A program made the translations under genes and the position numbers. DNA of 64,000 nucleotides. Source: Pseudomonas aylmerensis (lineage in GTDB: Bacteria > Pseudomonadota > Gammaproteobacteria > Pseudomonadales > Pseudomonadaceae). Where the stretch lies: NCBI RefSeq assembly GCF_001702265.1, contig NZ_MAUE01000016.1:62001-126000 (forward strand), written 5' to 3'. Numbering within the stretch: the stretch's first letter is position 1; each line of letters opens with the position of its first letter. The notes below the pieces were generated by a model. It did no database searches. It was not told the DNA's origin and worked only from the letters and a program-made list of their open reading frames with translations. Positions 34,948-45,678 of the stretch are shown here, one piece after another.

Positions 34948-34954
34948 AACCGGG

Positions 34955-35389
34955 TTACTGTGACTGTTTCTGGGCCGGCACGGGTTCTTCGCTGTACTTG
35001 CGCAGTGCGTCTACCTCGGATTTCTGATCCAAAAAACCATCCCCGGGTGTGCTGCCCGAATGCCTGTAAAGACTTGAGTCTTTATCAATTTCATTGGCTT
35101 TATCGGCTAACTTCTGCAACGCATCGGCACGCTTGTTTGGATCTTTATTGGCGTCGGTGAAATCACCTACGTGGCTTTTTAGACCCTCAAACAACTTTTT
35201 CTTGTCAGGCCTGAAAGCATCGTCATTCGACAGGATTCCCCGGTTCAGAATAGGGTTGTCCTTGAGGACCTGCTGCAAGCGCGCTTCACCGTCGGGATTA
35301 TCCTGATTATTTGTGATGCCGGGTTGCGTGTTTTGGGCGACTTGAGAAAACGGGGAAATTGCAGGGTTATCGTTAATATAAAAGCTCAT
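34955..35389 (-). CDS. Small acidic protein of unknown function
   Basis: 144 aa from the ATG at 35389, chosen because AAGGTAG precedes it; a TTG/ATG start 30 bases upstream is possible. I do not recognise the family. It begins MSFYINDNPAISPFSQVAQN without a signal peptide, is rich in Asp, Asn, Lys and Gln, and has no long hydrophobic segment. Two helical, charged stretches (EARLQQVLKDNPILN; ADALQKLADKANEIDKD) flank Asp/Asn-rich loops (DFTDANKDPNKRAD, GDGFLDQKSEVDAL) that look loosely like EF-hand loops but lack the strict pattern. Base composition is visibly more A+T-rich than in the neighbours. The uncharged N-terminus would fit a secreted protein such as a type III substrate, but that is only a guess. 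Confidence 0.6.
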   Translation of the reverse strand: MSFYINDNPAISPFSQVAQNTQPGITNNQDNPDGEARLQQVLKDNPILNRGILSNDDAFRPDKKKLFEGLKSHVGDFTDANKDPNKRADALQKLADKANEIDKDSSLYRHSGSTPGDGFLDQKSEVDALRKYSEEPVPAQKQSQ

Positions 35390-35707
35390 GGCTACCTTGT
35401 TTTCAAGGTTCAATTGCACTGGAACGTCCCCCTGAATGCATCAGGGACGCTCACGTTATTGGTGACGGCGACGAAATAGTTCCCGGGAATGTGAGACAGC
35501 TGTCGTTCTTTAAGCGAATTTCTTTCAGCGCGCCGTAGGCAGTTATCCTCGTACGTATAGGACCTGTAGGCAGGCCGCGTGTATTGGTGCGTTCGACCGT
35601 GGCCAACCTGCCGGAGGTGGTGGGTTGGCGATGGCGGCGGGTCATCGACTTTACTCGCTGCTGATAGACCGCCATCGCCGGCAAGCCGGCGCCCACAGGT
35701 CGTTGGG
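35390..35707. other. 318-bp gap with one REP element
   Basis: Between the small unknown gene and the NRPS 3' end. A REP core (GCCATCGCCGGCAAGCCGGC, then GCCCACAGG) occupies 35671-35700, immediately before the NRPS stop. The rest shows no credible gene; an 81-codon open frame on the minus strand has no features. It may hold the promoter of the small gene. Confidence 0.55.
35671..35700. repeat. REP element at the NRPS 3' end
   Basis: Same REP class as at 23245 and 24837 (GCCGGCAAGCCGGC core followed by GCCCACAGG). It sits 8 bases downstream of the NRPS stop, where it may stabilise the long mRNA. Confidence 0.75.
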
Positions 35708-38700
35708 TCAGAGTCGGCGGCGGCGGTTGAGGTGGGGGATGGCGGTGGGCGGCGCTTCCACGCGTTGCACCGGGATCACGGTGGCGGCGGCCAGCTGCGC
35801 CAGGGTTGGGTGGCTGAACAGCGTCCGCGCATCGACTGCCAACCCGGCCTTGCGCAGGCGCGCCACCAGGTTCACCGCCAGCAATGAATGCCCGCCCAGC
35901 TCGAAGAAATGATCGTGGCGCCCTACCCGCTCCAGCTTCAAGACCTCGGCCCAGATGCCCGACATTAAGGTTTCCACCTCGCCCAGTGGAGCCTCGTAAG
36001 CGCGACTGACCACCGCCTCCATCCCTGGCTCCGGCAGCGCCTTGCGGTCGAGTTTGCCGGCCGGGTTGAGTGGCAAGGTGTCGAGTTGCACAAACGCAGC
36101 CGGCACCATGACCTCCGGCAATTGCTCCAGCATATGCGCGCGCAATGCCTCCAGGCTCGGCGGCTCGGCGCGCACGGTGAAGTACGCCACCAAGCGTTCA
36201 TCCCGGATCAACACCGCCACTTCGCGCAACGCCGGGTGCGCCAGCAGGCGCGATTCGATCTCCCCCAGCTCCAGGCGCACGCCGCGCAGCTTGACCTGGA
36301 AGTCATTGCGCCCGAGGAATTCAAGGTTGCCATCGGGCAAATAGCGCACCAGGTCGCCGGTGCGATACAAGCGGTCACCGGCCACGAACGGGCTGTCGAT
36401 AAAACGCTCGGCGGTCATTTGCTCCAGGCCCAGGTAGCCGCGCGCAACACCGACGCCGCCAATATGCAACTGGCCACTGACGCCCAGCGGCACCGGCGCA
36501 TCGTGCTCGTCCAGCACATACAGGCGGGTGTTGCTGATCGCGCGGCCGATCGGCAGTTGCCGCGCGGGCACAGGTGCGCCGGGGGCCAGGGTCCACGCGC
36601 TGCTGTCCACCGTGGCTTCGGTGGGGCCGTAGACGTTATGCAAGCGCACCTGGGGCAAACGCGCCTGCACGCCACGCGCCAGGGCTTCAGTGAGTTCGCC
36701 GCCGCCACACAGCACGTCGGTGAGGCTGGTGCACAGGGCCGACTCTTGCAGTTCGAGGAACTGCTGCAGCATCGCCGGCACGAACTTGATCACGGTGATC
36801 CGCTGCTCGCGAATCACCTGCGCCAGGTACGCCGGCTCGCGATGCCCATCGGGCCGCGCCAGCACCAGGCGCATGCCGTTGGCCAGCGGCCAGAACAGCT
36901 CCCACACCGAGCCATCGAAGCTGAAGGGCGCGCGCTGCAACACCGCGCCGCCCTCGGCATTCGGGCACAGCTGCGAGCCCCAGTGCAGCAGGTTGGCCAG
37001 GCCACGGTGTTCGATCATCACCCCCTTGGGCGTACCGGTGGAGCCCGAGGTGTACATCACATACGCGAGGTTGGCGACACTCAGGCCCGGTACCCGTGGA
37101 TTGCCGTCCGGCGCCTGGCTCCAGGCGCAGCGGTCGAAGTCGATCACCGGGATTGTCACGTCACCCATCACCTCGCGTGTGGCGGCGTGCACCAGCAACG
37201 CCACTGGCTGGCTGTCGTGCAGCATGTAGGCCAGGCGCTCGCGCGGGTAGCCCGGATCCAGCGGCACGTAGGCGCCACCGGCCTTGAGGATCGCCAGCAA
37301 GCCGACCACCAGGTCCAGCCCGCGCTCGACGCACAGCGCCACCCGCGAGTCCGGCTGCACGCCGCGCTCGCGCAGAGCGTAGGCAAGCTGGTTGGCGCGT
37401 TCGTTGAGCTGTCGATAAGTCAGGTGCTGCTCGCCGGCCTGCACCGCAATGGCATGCGGGATTTGCCGCGCGTGGGCTTCAAACAATGCTTGCACGGTAA
37501 GGGTGTCGGGGTAGTCGCTGGCGGTGGCATTGAAGCCCACCAGCAATGTCTGCAACTCGTGGGCGGGCACCACTTGCACCTCGCGCAACGGCGTTTGCGG
37601 GGCGTGCTCCAACGCCGCTGCCAAGCCGTCCAATGCGCTGTCGAGGTAGCCCAGCAAGCGCTCGGCGCCGACCTGGCGCGGCGCCTTGGCCTTGAGTTGG
37701 AAGCCACTGGCGGTATCGTCCACGGTGAGCATCAACGGGTAGCTGAGGATGTCTTCGCTGCTGAGCAAGGCGATGCCGGGGACCAGTTTCGGCTGTGGGT
37801 CGGCGCCGGTGTGGCGGTAGTTGAGCAAGCTGTTGAACAACGGTGTCGTACCGCTGCAACGCTGGGCCAGGGCGAGCGAGGCATGTTCGTGGGCCAGCAA
37901 GGCACTGAGTTGCCGATGGGTGTCGTGCACGGCCTCGATGACTGTCTGCCCGGCCAGGCGCAGGCGCAGCGGCAGGGTATTGATGAACATGCCCAGGGCG
38001 CGGTCGGCGCCCTCGCCCGCTTGCAGGCGGCCGAGCAAGACGGTGCCGAACACCACATCCTCGCGGCCGGCCACGCGGCTGAGCACCTGGGCCCAGGCCA
38101 GGTGGAACAGACTGGCGGCGCTGACCCCAAGCGCACGCGCCTGGGCCCTGAGGCGCTGGTTAAGGGCATCGCCGACCGGCTGTTCGAAGGCGTCGATGTG
38201 CGTACGATCCGCCTGGCGCGCCTGGACACCGAAGGCCAGGGTCGGTTCATCCACAGCGGCCAGGCGCTCGCGAAAGAACGCCTCGTGGGCGGCCTGGCGC
38301 GCTGGCAAGCGGGCCTGCGCCACCACGTTGCGATACGGTACCGATGGCGGCAGTTGGGCCTGTTCACCGAGCAAGTGAGCGCGAATTTCATCCACCAGCA
38401 CGGCGGTCGAGGTGGCGTCGTTGATCAGGTGATGAAACCGCAGGCGCGCGATCCAGCGCCGGTGCTGGGACTCTTCGGCGTAGTCCAGGGCCATCAGCGG
38501 GGCCTGGCGCAAGTCGAGCGGTTCAGCCGGTCCGCGCAGCGGTTCGACGCGCAATTGCGCATGGCGCCACACCACCTGCATCGGCTGCTCCAGGGCGTCC
38601 CACGCGAGGCTGGTGCGCAGGATATCGTGGCGGTTGATCACCTGTTGCAGCGCCTGCGCGAAGGCGTCCAACTGCTCGCGGCGCGCGAAGCTGAACAACG

Positions 38701-41700
38701 CGTGTTGCTGATAGGGATCGCGCTCGTCGGTGAGGTGGTGGTAGAGCAAGCCTTCCTGCAACGGCGCCAGCGGGTAGATCTCCTGCACATTGGCGGCGCC
38801 ACCGGGGACGCCGGCGACAATACGCTCGATGCTCGGCGGATCCAGCTCGGCCAGGACCAGTAACTGCGGGGTGATCCGCAGGCAATCCGCCGGCACCCGA
38901 TTGGCCGGTACCGGCTCATCGCGACCTTCACTCACGGCCGCCAGCGCGGCCAGGGTCGGCTGGCCGAACAGCACCTGTACATCGGCCTGCAGCCCCGCCT
39001 GGCGCATGCGTTGCACCAGTTGCACCGCCAGCAACGAGTGCCCGCCAAGTTCAAAAAAGTGGTCATGCCGACCCACCTGCTGCACCTGCAACAGCTCGGC
39101 CCAGAGCTGCGCCAGGGTGGTTTCCACGCCTGCACGCGGGGCCTCGAACAGGCGCGTGACAAAGGCGGCCTGGGTCGGTGTCGGCAGCGCCTTGCGATCC
39201 AGCTTGCCGTTGTTGGTCAGGGGCAGCGCGTCCAACTGCACATAGGCCACGGGCAACATGTAGTCCGGCAGCGAGGCGTGCAGATGGGTGCGCAGGGCTT
39301 CGGGCGCAATCGCATGCTGCGGGATAAACCACGCCAGCAGTTGCCCTTCACGGTACTGCACCACCGCGTCCTTGACCGCCGGATGGGTGACCAGCGCCGC
39401 TTCGATTTCCCCCAGTTCGATGCGCACGCCGCGAATTTTCACCTGGTCGTCATTGCGCCCCAGGTACTCAAGGTTGCCGTCGGGCAGCCAGCGCGCGAGG
39501 TCACCGGTGCGGTACATCCGGCCACCGTTGAAAGGATCATCGAGAAAGCGCTCGGCGTTCAGTTCGGGCCGATTCAGGTAACCACGCGCCACGCCCCGGC
39601 CGCCGACGTACAACTCCCCCACTGCGCCAATCGGCACCGGGCGCTGGCGGGCGTCCAGCAGGTAGACGCGGGCATTCGCGACAGGCGCACCGATATGCAC
39701 GGGCTGGCCCGCCTCCACCCGGCCGGACGTCGCGACCACCGTGGCTTCCGTAGGGCCGTAATTGTTGATGACCTCGAAGGTCTGCGCCTGGTTGAAGCTG
39801 CGCAGGCGGTCGCCGCCGACCAGCAAGGTGCGCAGGGTCGGATGGCCCTGCTGCTGGCTGAAGGCGTATTCGGCCACCGGCGTCGGCAGAAACCCCACCT
39901 GCAACGGCTGGGCGCGCCACCAGTGCAGCAGCGCGTCGATGTCCTCCGCGCCATCGTGGGCCGGTGGCAGGTGCAGCGTCGCGCCGACGCACAAGGCCGG
40001 CCAGACTTCCCAGGCCATCGCATCAAACCCGAAACCGGCGACGCTGGCGGTGTGGCTGCCGGCGTGCAGGTCGAAGGCCCGGCAGTGCCAGTCGACCAGA
40101 TTGGCCACGGTGCGGTGCTCGACCATCACGCCCTTGGGCAACCCGGTGGAACCGGAGGTGTAGATCACATAGGCGAGGTTCGCCGCGCTGATCGCTACGC
40201 GCGGATTGCCGGCCCGGTGAGAGGCCGGGCGATCCAGCAGGACTACCGGCACGTCCAGCGCCGGCAGGCGCGCCCGCAGCGCGTGCTGGGTCAGCACCAC
40301 CACCGGCGCGCTGTCGTGCAGCAGGTAATGCAGGCGTTCCGCCGGATGCGCGGGGTCCACCGGCACGTAGCAGGCGCCGGACTTGAGGATCGCCAGGAGT
40401 GCCACCAGCGTGTCCGGGCTGCGCCGCGCCAGGATCGCCACGCGATCATCCGGCTGCACCCCATGTTCGAGCAACTGATGGGCCAGGGCGTTGGCCTGTT
40501 GATCGAGCTGGGCGTAGGTCAGTTGCCGGCCCTGCTGCACCACGGCGACGGCATTCGGTGCGCGCGCGGCCTGCGCTTCGATACGGGTGTGCAGGGTGTA
40601 CGGTGCGGCACTGGGCTGCGCGGTGGCATTGAAGCGTTGCAACTGGGCGTGCTCGGCAGTCGTGAGCAGGGAAAACTCGCCGATCGGCTGCGCGGTGTCC
40701 GCCAGGCCTTGTTCCAGCAGCCAGCTAAACCGTCGTGCCAGCGCCTGCACTTCGTCGTGCTGGAAGTACGCCTGGTGGTACACGCAATGCAGGCTCGCGG
40801 TGGCCTGGCAGCGGTTGCTGCGCAAGTGGATGGCGAGGGGCAGCGCTTCATGGTGGTTGGAGACTTTGACGGCACGCGCCTGGACCTGGCCGAAGCGCAG
40901 ATCGTGGTCGTCCTGTTCGAACGATACCGACAGATCAAACAGCTGGCCGCGATCGCTGCGGCGCAGGCCGAGTTCGCGGTTCATCTCGCTCAGGGGAAAA
41001 CGCTGGTGGCGAAAATCCTGCTGGAGCTGATCCCGCACACCGCGCACCAGCGCGCCGAACGTCAGCTGTTCGCTGAAGCTGAAACGCACCGCGCTGACTT
41101 GGGTGAACAAGCCGACCGTGGCGCGAAAAGCCGCGTTGGAACGGTTGAGAATCGGCAGCCCCACCACCCACTCCTCGCGCTGGTAGGCGCGGGTGAAATA
41201 CACATACAGCGTCGCCAGCAGCACATGGAACGCCGAGGCCTGGTAACGGCTGGCCACCGCCTCCATGCGGTCCAGCAACGCCACCGGGAACGGCTCGACC
41301 AGTGTGTGACTGGCTGTCGGCGTGGCGTGGCGTGGCACCAGCAATGGCTCGGGCAAGGTCGGGTAGCGGTCAAGCCAATAGGCACGGTCGCGGGGGTAGC
41401 GCGCGGACGCGTGGTAGCGCTGGTCGGCCTCGATAAAGTCGCCATAGGACGGTGCCAGGCACTCAGGCTGCCGGCCTTGCTCCAGCGCGCTGTACAGCTG
41501 CGCCAGCGATTGCAGCATCTGGCCGAACCCCCAGCCGTCGAGGATCAGGTGGTGGGCCTGGGTACCGAGGCGATAGTGATGGTCATCGAGCTTGACCAGG
41601 AAAAAATGCCACAGCGGCCCGCCGTCCAAGGCATAGGGCCGGGCCATGTGCGCCTGCATCAAGGCCTGGGCCGCCGCCTGCGGATCGGCATGGGCGCACA

Positions 41701-41965
41701 GGTCGTGCAAGGGCACGTGCACCGTCAAGCTGGCGGCGAAGGTCTGGCGCGGCAAGCCGTCGGCGTCGCTGTGCAGTTGGGTGCGCAAGGCATTGTGCAG
41801 CGCTACCAACTGCTCGATGGCGCGCTGCATCAGCGCGGGCTCCACCGCACCCGCGAAGTCGACATAGCCGCCGATGTTGTACAGCGGCGAATCGCCCGCC
41901 CGCAGTTGGTCGAGCCAGATGTCCTGCTGGGCGGCGGTGAGGGGGAAGCTGGGAGAATGCTTCAT
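35708..41965 (-). CDS. viscA: Two-module lipopeptide NRPS, viscosin/massetolide first synthetase type (C-A-T-C-A-T)
   Basis: 2085 aa from the ATG at 41965 (RBS AGAAGGATCTT). Domains: C1 (about 1-440, active motif HHLILDG at 138-144), A1 (about 455-960, core [11 protein letters not shown] near 600), T1 ([10 protein letters not shown] near 975), C2 (about 1030-1480, HHLINDA near 1178, Gly of the motif replaced by Ala), A2 (about 1500-2000, core near 1640), T2 (GGHSLL near 2023). There is no thioesterase: the protein ends about 40 residues after T2. The A1 pocket reads D-A-W-F-L-G-N-V-V-K, the classic Leu code. A2 reads D-G-W-K-L-G-V-V-D-K, compatible with a polar or acidic residue. An N-terminal C domain loading a fatty acid onto Leu, two modules and a divergent luxR match ViscA/MassA, which start viscosin-group lipopeptides (fatty acid-Leu-Glu). 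The name is by architecture; WLIP-type homologues are equivalent. Confidence 0.82.
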   Translation of the reverse strand: MKHSPSFPLTAAQQDIWLDQLRAGDSPLYNIGGYVDFAGAVEPALMQRAIEQLVALHNALRTQLHSDADGLPRQTFAASLTVHVPLHDLCAHADPQAAAQALMQAHMARPYALDGGPLWHFFLVKLDDHHYRLGTQAHHLILDGWGFGQMLQSLAQLYSALEQGRQPECLAPSYGDFIEADQRYHASARYPRDRAYWLDRYPTLPEPLLVPRHATPTASHTLVEPFPVALLDRMEAVASRYQASAFHVLLATLYVYFTRAYQREEWVVGLPILNRSNAAFRATVGLFTQVSAVRFSFSEQLTFGALVRGVRDQLQQDFRHQRFPLSEMNRELGLRRSDRGQLFDLSVSFEQDDHDLRFGQVQARAVKVSNHHEALPLAIHLRSNRCQATASLHCVYHQAYFQHDEVQALARRFSWLLEQGLADTAQPIGEFSLLTTAEHAQLQRFNATAQPSAAPYTLHTRIEAQAARAPNAVAVVQQGRQLTYAQLDQQANALAHQLLEHGVQPDDRVAILARRSPDTLVALLAILKSGACYVPVDPAHPAERLHYLLHDSAPVVVLTQHALRARLPALDVPVVLLDRPASHRAGNPRVAISAANLAYVIYTSGSTGLPKGVMVEHRTVANLVDWHCRAFDLHAGSHTASVAGFGFDAMAWEVWPALCVGATLHLPPAHDGAEDIDALLHWWRAQPLQVGFLPTPVAEYAFSQQQGHPTLRTLLVGGDRLRSFNQAQTFEVINNYGPTEATVVATSGRVEAGQPVHIGAPVANARVYLLDARQRPVPIGAVGELYVGGRGVARGYLNRPELNAERFLDDPFNGGRMYRTGDLARWLPDGNLEYLGRNDDQVKIRGVRIELGEIEAALVTHPAVKDAVVQYREGQLLAWFIPQHAIAPEALRTHLHASLPDYMLPVAYVQLDALPLTNNGKLDRKALPTPTQAAFVTRLFEAPRAGVETTLAQLWAELLQVQQVGRHDHFFELGGHSLLAVQLVQRMRQAGLQADVQVLFGQPTLAALAAVSEGRDEPVPANRVPADCLRITPQLLVLAELDPPSIERIVAGVPGGAANVQEIYPLAPLQEGLLYHHLTDERDPYQQHALFSFARREQLDAFAQALQQVINRHDILRTSLAWDALEQPMQVVWRHAQLRVEPLRGPAEPLDLRQAPLMALDYAEESQHRRWIARLRFHHLINDATSTAVLVDEIRAHLLGEQAQLPPSVPYRNVVAQARLPARQAAHEAFFRERLAAVDEPTLAFGVQARQADRTHIDAFEQPVGDALNQRLRAQARALGVSAASLFHLAWAQVLSRVAGREDVVFGTVLLGRLQAGEGADRALGMFINTLPLRLRLAGQTVIEAVHDTHRQLSALLAHEHASLALAQRCSGTTPLFNSLLNYRHTGADPQPKLVPGIALLSSEDILSYPLMLTVDDTASGFQLKAKAPRQVGAERLLGYLDSALDGLAAALEHAPQTPLREVQVVPAHELQTLLVGFNATASDYPDTLTVQALFEAHARQIPHAIAVQAGEQHLTYRQLNERANQLAYALRERGVQPDSRVALCVERGLDLVVGLLAILKAGGAYVPLDPGYPRERLAYMLHDSQPVALLVHAATREVMGDVTIPVIDFDRCAWSQAPDGNPRVPGLSVANLAYVMYTSGSTGTPKGVMIEHRGLANLLHWGSQLCPNAEGGAVLQRAPFSFDGSVWELFWPLANGMRLVLARPDGHREPAYLAQVIREQRITVIKFVPAMLQQFLELQESALCTSLTDVLCGGGELTEALARGVQARLPQVRLHNVYGPTEATVDSSAWTLAPGAPVPARQLPIGRAISNTRLYVLDEHDAPVPLGVSGQLHIGGVGVARGYLGLEQMTAERFIDSPFVAGDRLYRTGDLVRYLPDGNLEFLGRNDFQVKLRGVRLELGEIESRLLAHPALREVAVLIRDERLVAYFTVRAEPPSLEALRAHMLEQLPEVMVPAAFVQLDTLPLNPAGKLDRKALPEPGMEAVVSRAYEAPLGEVETLMSGIWAEVLKLERVGRHDHFFELGGHSLLAVNLVARLRKAGLAVDARTLFSHPTLAQLAAATVIPVQRVEAPPTAIPHLNRRRRL

Positions 41966-42411
41966 AAGATCCTTCTCATGGGTATCAGGCGCTGGCCACT
42001 CGGGGACGGCGAAATGGCCGGATTTGAGCATGGGGTCCGCAGGCCCTCTGACACCCGAAACCCGGACAGCCGGAAGGCGCGAAACGGGCTTGACTGATGG
42101 CTCACTGCTGAAACGATTAAAGGGCTGTAGGAAATTGGCTATATCCGGCCGATGTCATTTTTTCAGGAATGATTTTTAAGAATTATTTTTATCTTATTTA
42201 TCAGCTAGTTAATTCACTCTAAAAACCATTTTCGATTTATCTCGGCCGGAATGGACCGTCAGAAACGTCGAATTAATGACGATGTTTTTATGGCACGTTG
42301 TGTCCCTCGTTTCTGCTACATACGTAGGACGAATCCCCAGGCTAACTACACGCTCGAGTGCCGACTCTGCTTCATGAAGAACGGATCGCCCCGTAGAGGC
42401 CCAGGGAGTTT
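41966..42411. promoter_or_regulatory. 446-bp divergent promoter region, NRPS / LuxR regulator
   Basis: Holds the promoters of the NRPS (minus) and the LuxR gene (plus). The stretch 42150-42290 is markedly A/T-rich (for example AATTATTTTTATCTTATTTA), unlike the surrounding G+C-rich DNA, as often seen before Pseudomonas lipopeptide NRPS genes. A short arm pair CTAC-ATAC-GTAG is centred near 42324 (inside GCTACATACGTAGG) and could be a regulator site, but is too short to be convincing. No coding sequence seen. Confidence 0.6.
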
Positions 42412-43239
42412 GTGACGGTTTTCGACATCAAGGATGAGATGGCTATGAGTTTGACGAGCAGTTTTGCCAACACGCAAAGCACGCATTTTTATGCCGAAAT
42501 GGGCGAGTTGATTGCCAACTGTGGGCACGCGGATTTTGCTGCCCACATGCTGCACCTGGTGGACAAGTGGGTACCGATCCACCTGGTGGACCTCAGTGAA
42601 TGGACCCTGGACGAGTTGCGCGACCGCGTGCTCGATATCAAATTGCTCGGCAGTGCCGGCCAGAACCAGGACCTGCCGCCGCCCCTGACCCTGCACTCGA
42701 TCAACGACCACCCGCTGCTGCGCGACATGCTCGGCATGCAGGACCCGTTGCTGATCCAGCTCAAGGCCAAGGCCGACAGCGCGCACCCACGGGGCACCTC
42801 CCACCAGTGCAACCTGGTGTCACGCCAGGGCAATCGACGCTGCGTGATTTCGTTCTACCGCCCACCGACCCAGCGCGGGTTTTCCCTGGCGCAGCTGTCG
42901 TTTCTCAAGTGCCTGTCGGACACGTTGCTGCCGCTGATCGAGTGCCACGCCCAGAGCCTGCGCCAGGCGCCGTCTCCCGCGCTGGAGCCGGCCCACACCC
43001 TGCTGGAGCAGTCGCAGTTGCAGCACGCGTTCTACAAACGCCTGTCCCTGGGCGACATCACCCTGTCGGCGCGCGAGCAAGAGGTGTGTCTCGGCCTGTT
43101 GACGGGCGGCACCGTGCCGCAGATGGCGGAAAAACTCAGCGTGAAAAACAGCTCCATCGAAACCTACCTCAAGCGCGCCGCCGCCAAGCTTGGTGTGAGC
43201 GGCCGACACGGCCTGGCCAAATGGATGGTCGGCGCCTGA
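42412..43239 (+). CDS. LuxR-type transcriptional regulator of the lipopeptide synthetase
   Basis: 275 aa from the GTG at 42412 (AGGGAGTTT just before it); ATG codons at 42439 and 42445 with AAGGATGAG upstream are alternatives. The C-terminal LuxR helix-turn-helix is clear: [48 protein letters not shown]. The N-terminal 200 residues show no autoinducer-binding or receiver domain signature, as in the LuxR regulators that flank Pseudomonas lipopeptide genes (ViscAR/MassAR type). It is divergent from the NRPS and one-base coupled (TGATG) to the outer-membrane lipoprotein gene. Predicted activator of NRPS transcription. Confidence 0.85.
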   Translation: MTVFDIKDEMAMSLTSSFANTQSTHFYAEMGELIANCGHADFAAHMLHLVDKWVPIHLVDLSEWTLDELRDRVLDIKLLGSAGQNQDLPPPLTLHSINDHPLLRDMLGMQDPLLIQLKAKADSAHPRGTSHQCNLVSRQGNRRCVISFYRPPTQRGFSLAQLSFLKCLSDTLLPLIECHAQSLRQAPSPALEPAHTLLEQSQLQHAFYKRLSLGDITLSAREQEVCLGLLTGGTVPQMAEKLSVKNSSIETYLKRAAAKLGVSGRHGLAKWMVGA

Positions 43240-44690
43240 TGAACCGACCCGCGCTCATCCCCTTTGCGCTGGCCTGGATGCTGGGCGGTTGCTCGCTGAT
43301 CCCCGAGTACCAGCGGCCCGAGTCCCCCGTGCCGGCGCAGTACCCCCAGGGTGGGGTCTACCGCGCCATGCCCACCTCGGACTGGCACGGCATGTTCCAC
43401 GACCCGGCGCTGCAGCAACTGATCGGCGCGGCGCTGCTCAATAACCGCGACCTGCGAGTGGCCGCGCTGAACGTCGAAGCCTTCCAGGCGCAGTACCGTA
43501 TCCAGCGTGCCGACCTGTTCCCCGCCGTGTCCGCCACCGGTGCCGGCAAGCGCCAGAAACTGCCGGGGGATGTGACCGGTACGGGCAAGTCCGCGATCAC
43601 TTCGAACTACTCCGCCACCCTGGGCCTCAGCGCCTACGAGCTGGATCTGTTCGGCCGTGTGCGCAGCCTCAGCGAACAGGCGATGCTGACTTACCTGGGC
43701 ACCGAAGAGGCGCGGCGCAGCACGCAGCTGAGCCTGGTGGCCAATGTCGCGAATGCCTACCTGACCTGGCGCGCCGACCAGGAACTGTTGGCCCTGGCCC
43801 AGCAAACCCTGGCCGCCGACGAGCACAGTTGGCAGTTGACCCGGCGCAGTAAAATCGCCGGCAAGGCCTCGGCGCTGGACGTGGTGCAGGCGCGTACCAG
43901 CGTCGACAGCACCCGCGCCAGCGTGGCCCGCTACGCGCGCCAGGTCGCCCAGGACCTGAATAACCTGACGCTGCTGGTGGGCAGCCCGGTGGATGAACAC
44001 CTGCCGTCACGCCCACTCGCCGACGAACTGGTGGCGCGCCTGCCCGCCGGCTTGCCGTCCGACCTGCTGCAACGCCGTCCGGATATCCTCCAGGCCGAAT
44101 ACCAGCTGCAGGCGGCCAACGCCAATATCGGCGCAGCCCGCGCGGCGTTCTTTCCGTCGGTCACCCTCACGGCCAACGCCGGCAGCACCAGCACTGAACT
44201 GTCGGGGCTGTTCAAGGGCGGCTCGGGCACCTGGACGTTCCAGCCGCAGGTCAACCTGCCGATCTTCAACGCCGGCAGCCTGCGCGCCAGCCTCGACTAC
44301 GCCAAGCTGCAAAAAGACATCAGCGTGGCGCAGTACGAAAAATCCATCCAGAGCGCCTTCCAGGAAGTCGCCGATGGCCTCGCCGCCCGCCAGACGTTCA
44401 CCGACCAGCTCGCGGCCCAACGCGACTTCGTCGCGGCCAACCAGGCTTATTACGACCTGGCCCAACACCGTTACCGCAGTGGCGTGGACAGCAACCTGAC
44501 GTTCCTCGATGCCCAGCGTTCGCTGTTCAGTTCGCAGCAGGCGCTGATCATCGATCGGCTCGCGCAGTTGGTGGCCGAAGTGAACCTGTACACGGCACTG
44601 GGCGGCGCTTGGGACGTCAGCGCAATTCCGACTGCCTTGTCGGGCGCGCCGGCAGCGAATGGGCACACAGGCGCAGCAGGCGAATCATGA
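43239..44690 (+). CDS. OprM/NodT-family outer membrane efflux lipoprotein
   Basis: 483 aa; the start is the ATG overlapping the LuxR stop. Lipoprotein signal [22 protein letters not shown] (Cys lipidated). Two repeated OMF halves: [31 protein letters not shown] and [36 protein letters not shown]. It forms a trimeric outer-membrane channel. Such NodT-like genes accompany the first NRPS gene of viscosin-group loci, with the MacAB partner encoded next to the later NRPS genes. Here it would export the lipopeptide with a MacAB-like pump located elsewhere (inference). Confidence 0.9.
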   Translation: MNRPALIPFALAWMLGGCSLIPEYQRPESPVPAQYPQGGVYRAMPTSDWHGMFHDPALQQLIGAALLNNRDLRVAALNVEAFQAQYRIQRADLFPAVSATGAGKRQKLPGDVTGTGKSAITSNYSATLGLSAYELDLFGRVRSLSEQAMLTYLGTEEARRSTQLSLVANVANAYLTWRADQELLALAQQTLAADEHSWQLTRRSKIAGKASALDVVQARTSVDSTRASVARYARQVAQDLNNLTLLVGSPVDEHLPSRPLADELVARLPAGLPSDLLQRRPDILQAEYQLQAANANIGAARAAFFPSVTLTANAGSTSTELSGLFKGGSGTWTFQPQVNLPIFNAGSLRASLDYAKLQKDISVAQYEKSIQSAFQEVADGLAARQTFTDQLAAQRDFVAANQAYYDLAQHRYRSGVDSNLTFLDAQRSLFSSQQALIIDRLAQLVAEVNLYTALGGAWDVSAIPTALSGAPAANGHTGAAGES

Positions 44691-44880
44691 TCAAGCGCGT
44701 CAGGCTCTCCAGCGCGGCGGCGCGCCCCGGTTGCTCGCCGTTGATCTCACGGCTGAGCGCTTCGAACAGCGCGTCCACGCCTTCGGCGTCTGCGGTCAGC
44801 GCCACACACGCGGCACCGGTGGCCAGGCTGGGGTCGGCGTCGATCAAGGCCCACATTCGTTGCTGGCGCACTGTCAGCAC
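44617..44880 (-). pseudogene. Remnant of an AraC-family regulator (internal fragment)
   Basis: Minus-strand frame containing WALIDADPSLATGAACVALT and then [39 protein letters not shown]. This matches the middle region of cupin-type AraC regulators (PobA/HpaA group), in which LF/HALxAE...PGRxxALxxLLxxLLVxLxR precedes the C-terminal helix-turn-helix. Both the cupin start and the DNA-binding domain are missing; the frame ends after 20 unrelated codons inside the 3' end of the efflux gene. Decayed or deleted gene. Confidence 0.55.
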
Positions 44881-44901
44881 ATGCCCTTCTGCACCGGCGT
44901 C

Positions 44902-45030
44902 AGTCACAACATCCTGCTCGACCCCGCAGTACCGTTTGGCGGCAACCGTTCTGCGGGGATTGGTCGGGAGTTTGGCAGTGCGGTCATCGAGGACTACACC
45001 GAGCTCAAGTCGGTGATGATTCGGTACTGA
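44902..45030 (+). pseudogene. 3' remnant of an aldehyde dehydrogenase gene
   Basis: The plus-strand frame reads SHNILLDPAVPFGGNRSAGI, then GREFGSAVIEDYTELKSVMI-RY and a stop. This is the unmistakable C-terminal end of an aldehyde dehydrogenase (consensus N-DPxxPFGGxKxSGIGREhG, ending YTExKSVxI). Only about 43 codons remain; catalytic Cys and NAD-binding parts are missing. Adjacent to the AraC remnant on the other strand, which suggests deletion of an aldehyde-metabolism locus with its regulator. Confidence 0.75.
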
Positions 45031-45122
45031 GGCCTGGCGCTTGCTCCCCTGTGGCAAGAAAGCTTTTGTGTGGCAAGCGGGCTCACTACAGAACACAGCC
45101 GACGCTGCCATGGCTTTTTTGT

Positions 45123-45527
45123 TCACCTGCGCGCAATCACTGCCTCCGCCTCGATCTCGATCAACCATTGCGGCAACGACAACCCGCTGACGATGATCCA
45201 CGACGAGGGCGGCGGGTTGTGCGGGAAACGCTCACGCAACGCTTGCGCTATCGGCTCCTGCTGCTCACGTGCGGACTCGACGATATATAACCGCAGCATG
45301 ACCACGTGGGCCAGGCCGCCGCCGACCTCGGCCAGGATTTTTTCGATATTGTCCAAGGCGGTCGCAGTCTGCTCGGCAATGCCCAGGCCGATCGTGCATT
45401 CCTCGGCATCTACGCCCACTTGGCCGGAAAGCAGAATGCGCCGGCCGTCAGGGACTTCGAGAGCCTGGCTGAAACCATATTGCAAGGAGTTGAATACCGT
45501 CGTGGGATTGATGACCTTTCGTTGCAT
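45123..45527 (-). CDS. RidA/YjgF-family protein (Rid family, enamine/imine deaminase-like)
   Basis: 134 aa. Family elements: NSLQYGFSQALEVPDGRRILLSGQVGVDAEE, IAEQTATALDNIEKILAEVGGGLAHVVMLRLYIVE and a C-terminal LIEIEAEAVI. The Arg that binds the carboxylate in archetypal RidA (in the RAA motif) lies in a segment that here reads LPQWLIEIEAEAV, so this belongs to another Rid subgroup and deaminase activity cannot be assumed. Divergent from the McrB-like gene. Confidence 0.85.
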   Translation of the reverse strand: MQRKVINPTTVFNSLQYGFSQALEVPDGRRILLSGQVGVDAEECTIGLGIAEQTATALDNIEKILAEVGGGLAHVVMLRLYIVESAREQQEPIAQALRERFPHNPPPSSWIIVSGLSLPQWLIEIEAEAVIARR

Positions 45528-45678
45528 GACTAATCCTTGTTGTCAGTAGGAAAACAAGGCTAACCCAGCAATAGTCGTCAATCTGACAGTTCAACATCCC
45601 GCAACACTTGTGACGTTATTTGATGCCTCGCGAGATATCACTTTGATACTATCGACACCCACCAGGGAGGATGTTGGC

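Noticed and set aside
35451..35696. 81-codon minus-strand frame before the NRPS stop
   Set aside because: No ribosome binding site or recognisable motif; its 5' part is REP sequence.
39011..42097. A 1028-codon and, at 36086-38863, a 925-codon plus-strand frame
   Set aside because: Both are antisense to the NRPS, show no family motif, and have His/Gln/Arg-rich composition typical of shadow frames.
42316..42332. Short CTAC-ATAC-GTAG dyad as a lux-type box for the NRPS promoter
   Set aside because: The arms are only four bases, which occurs often by chance; noted under the intergenic region only.
44931..45201. Minus-strand continuation of the AraC-like frame toward 45201
   Set aside because: Only the part up to about 44880 resembles a regulator; the remainder runs antisense to the aldehyde dehydrogenase remnant.
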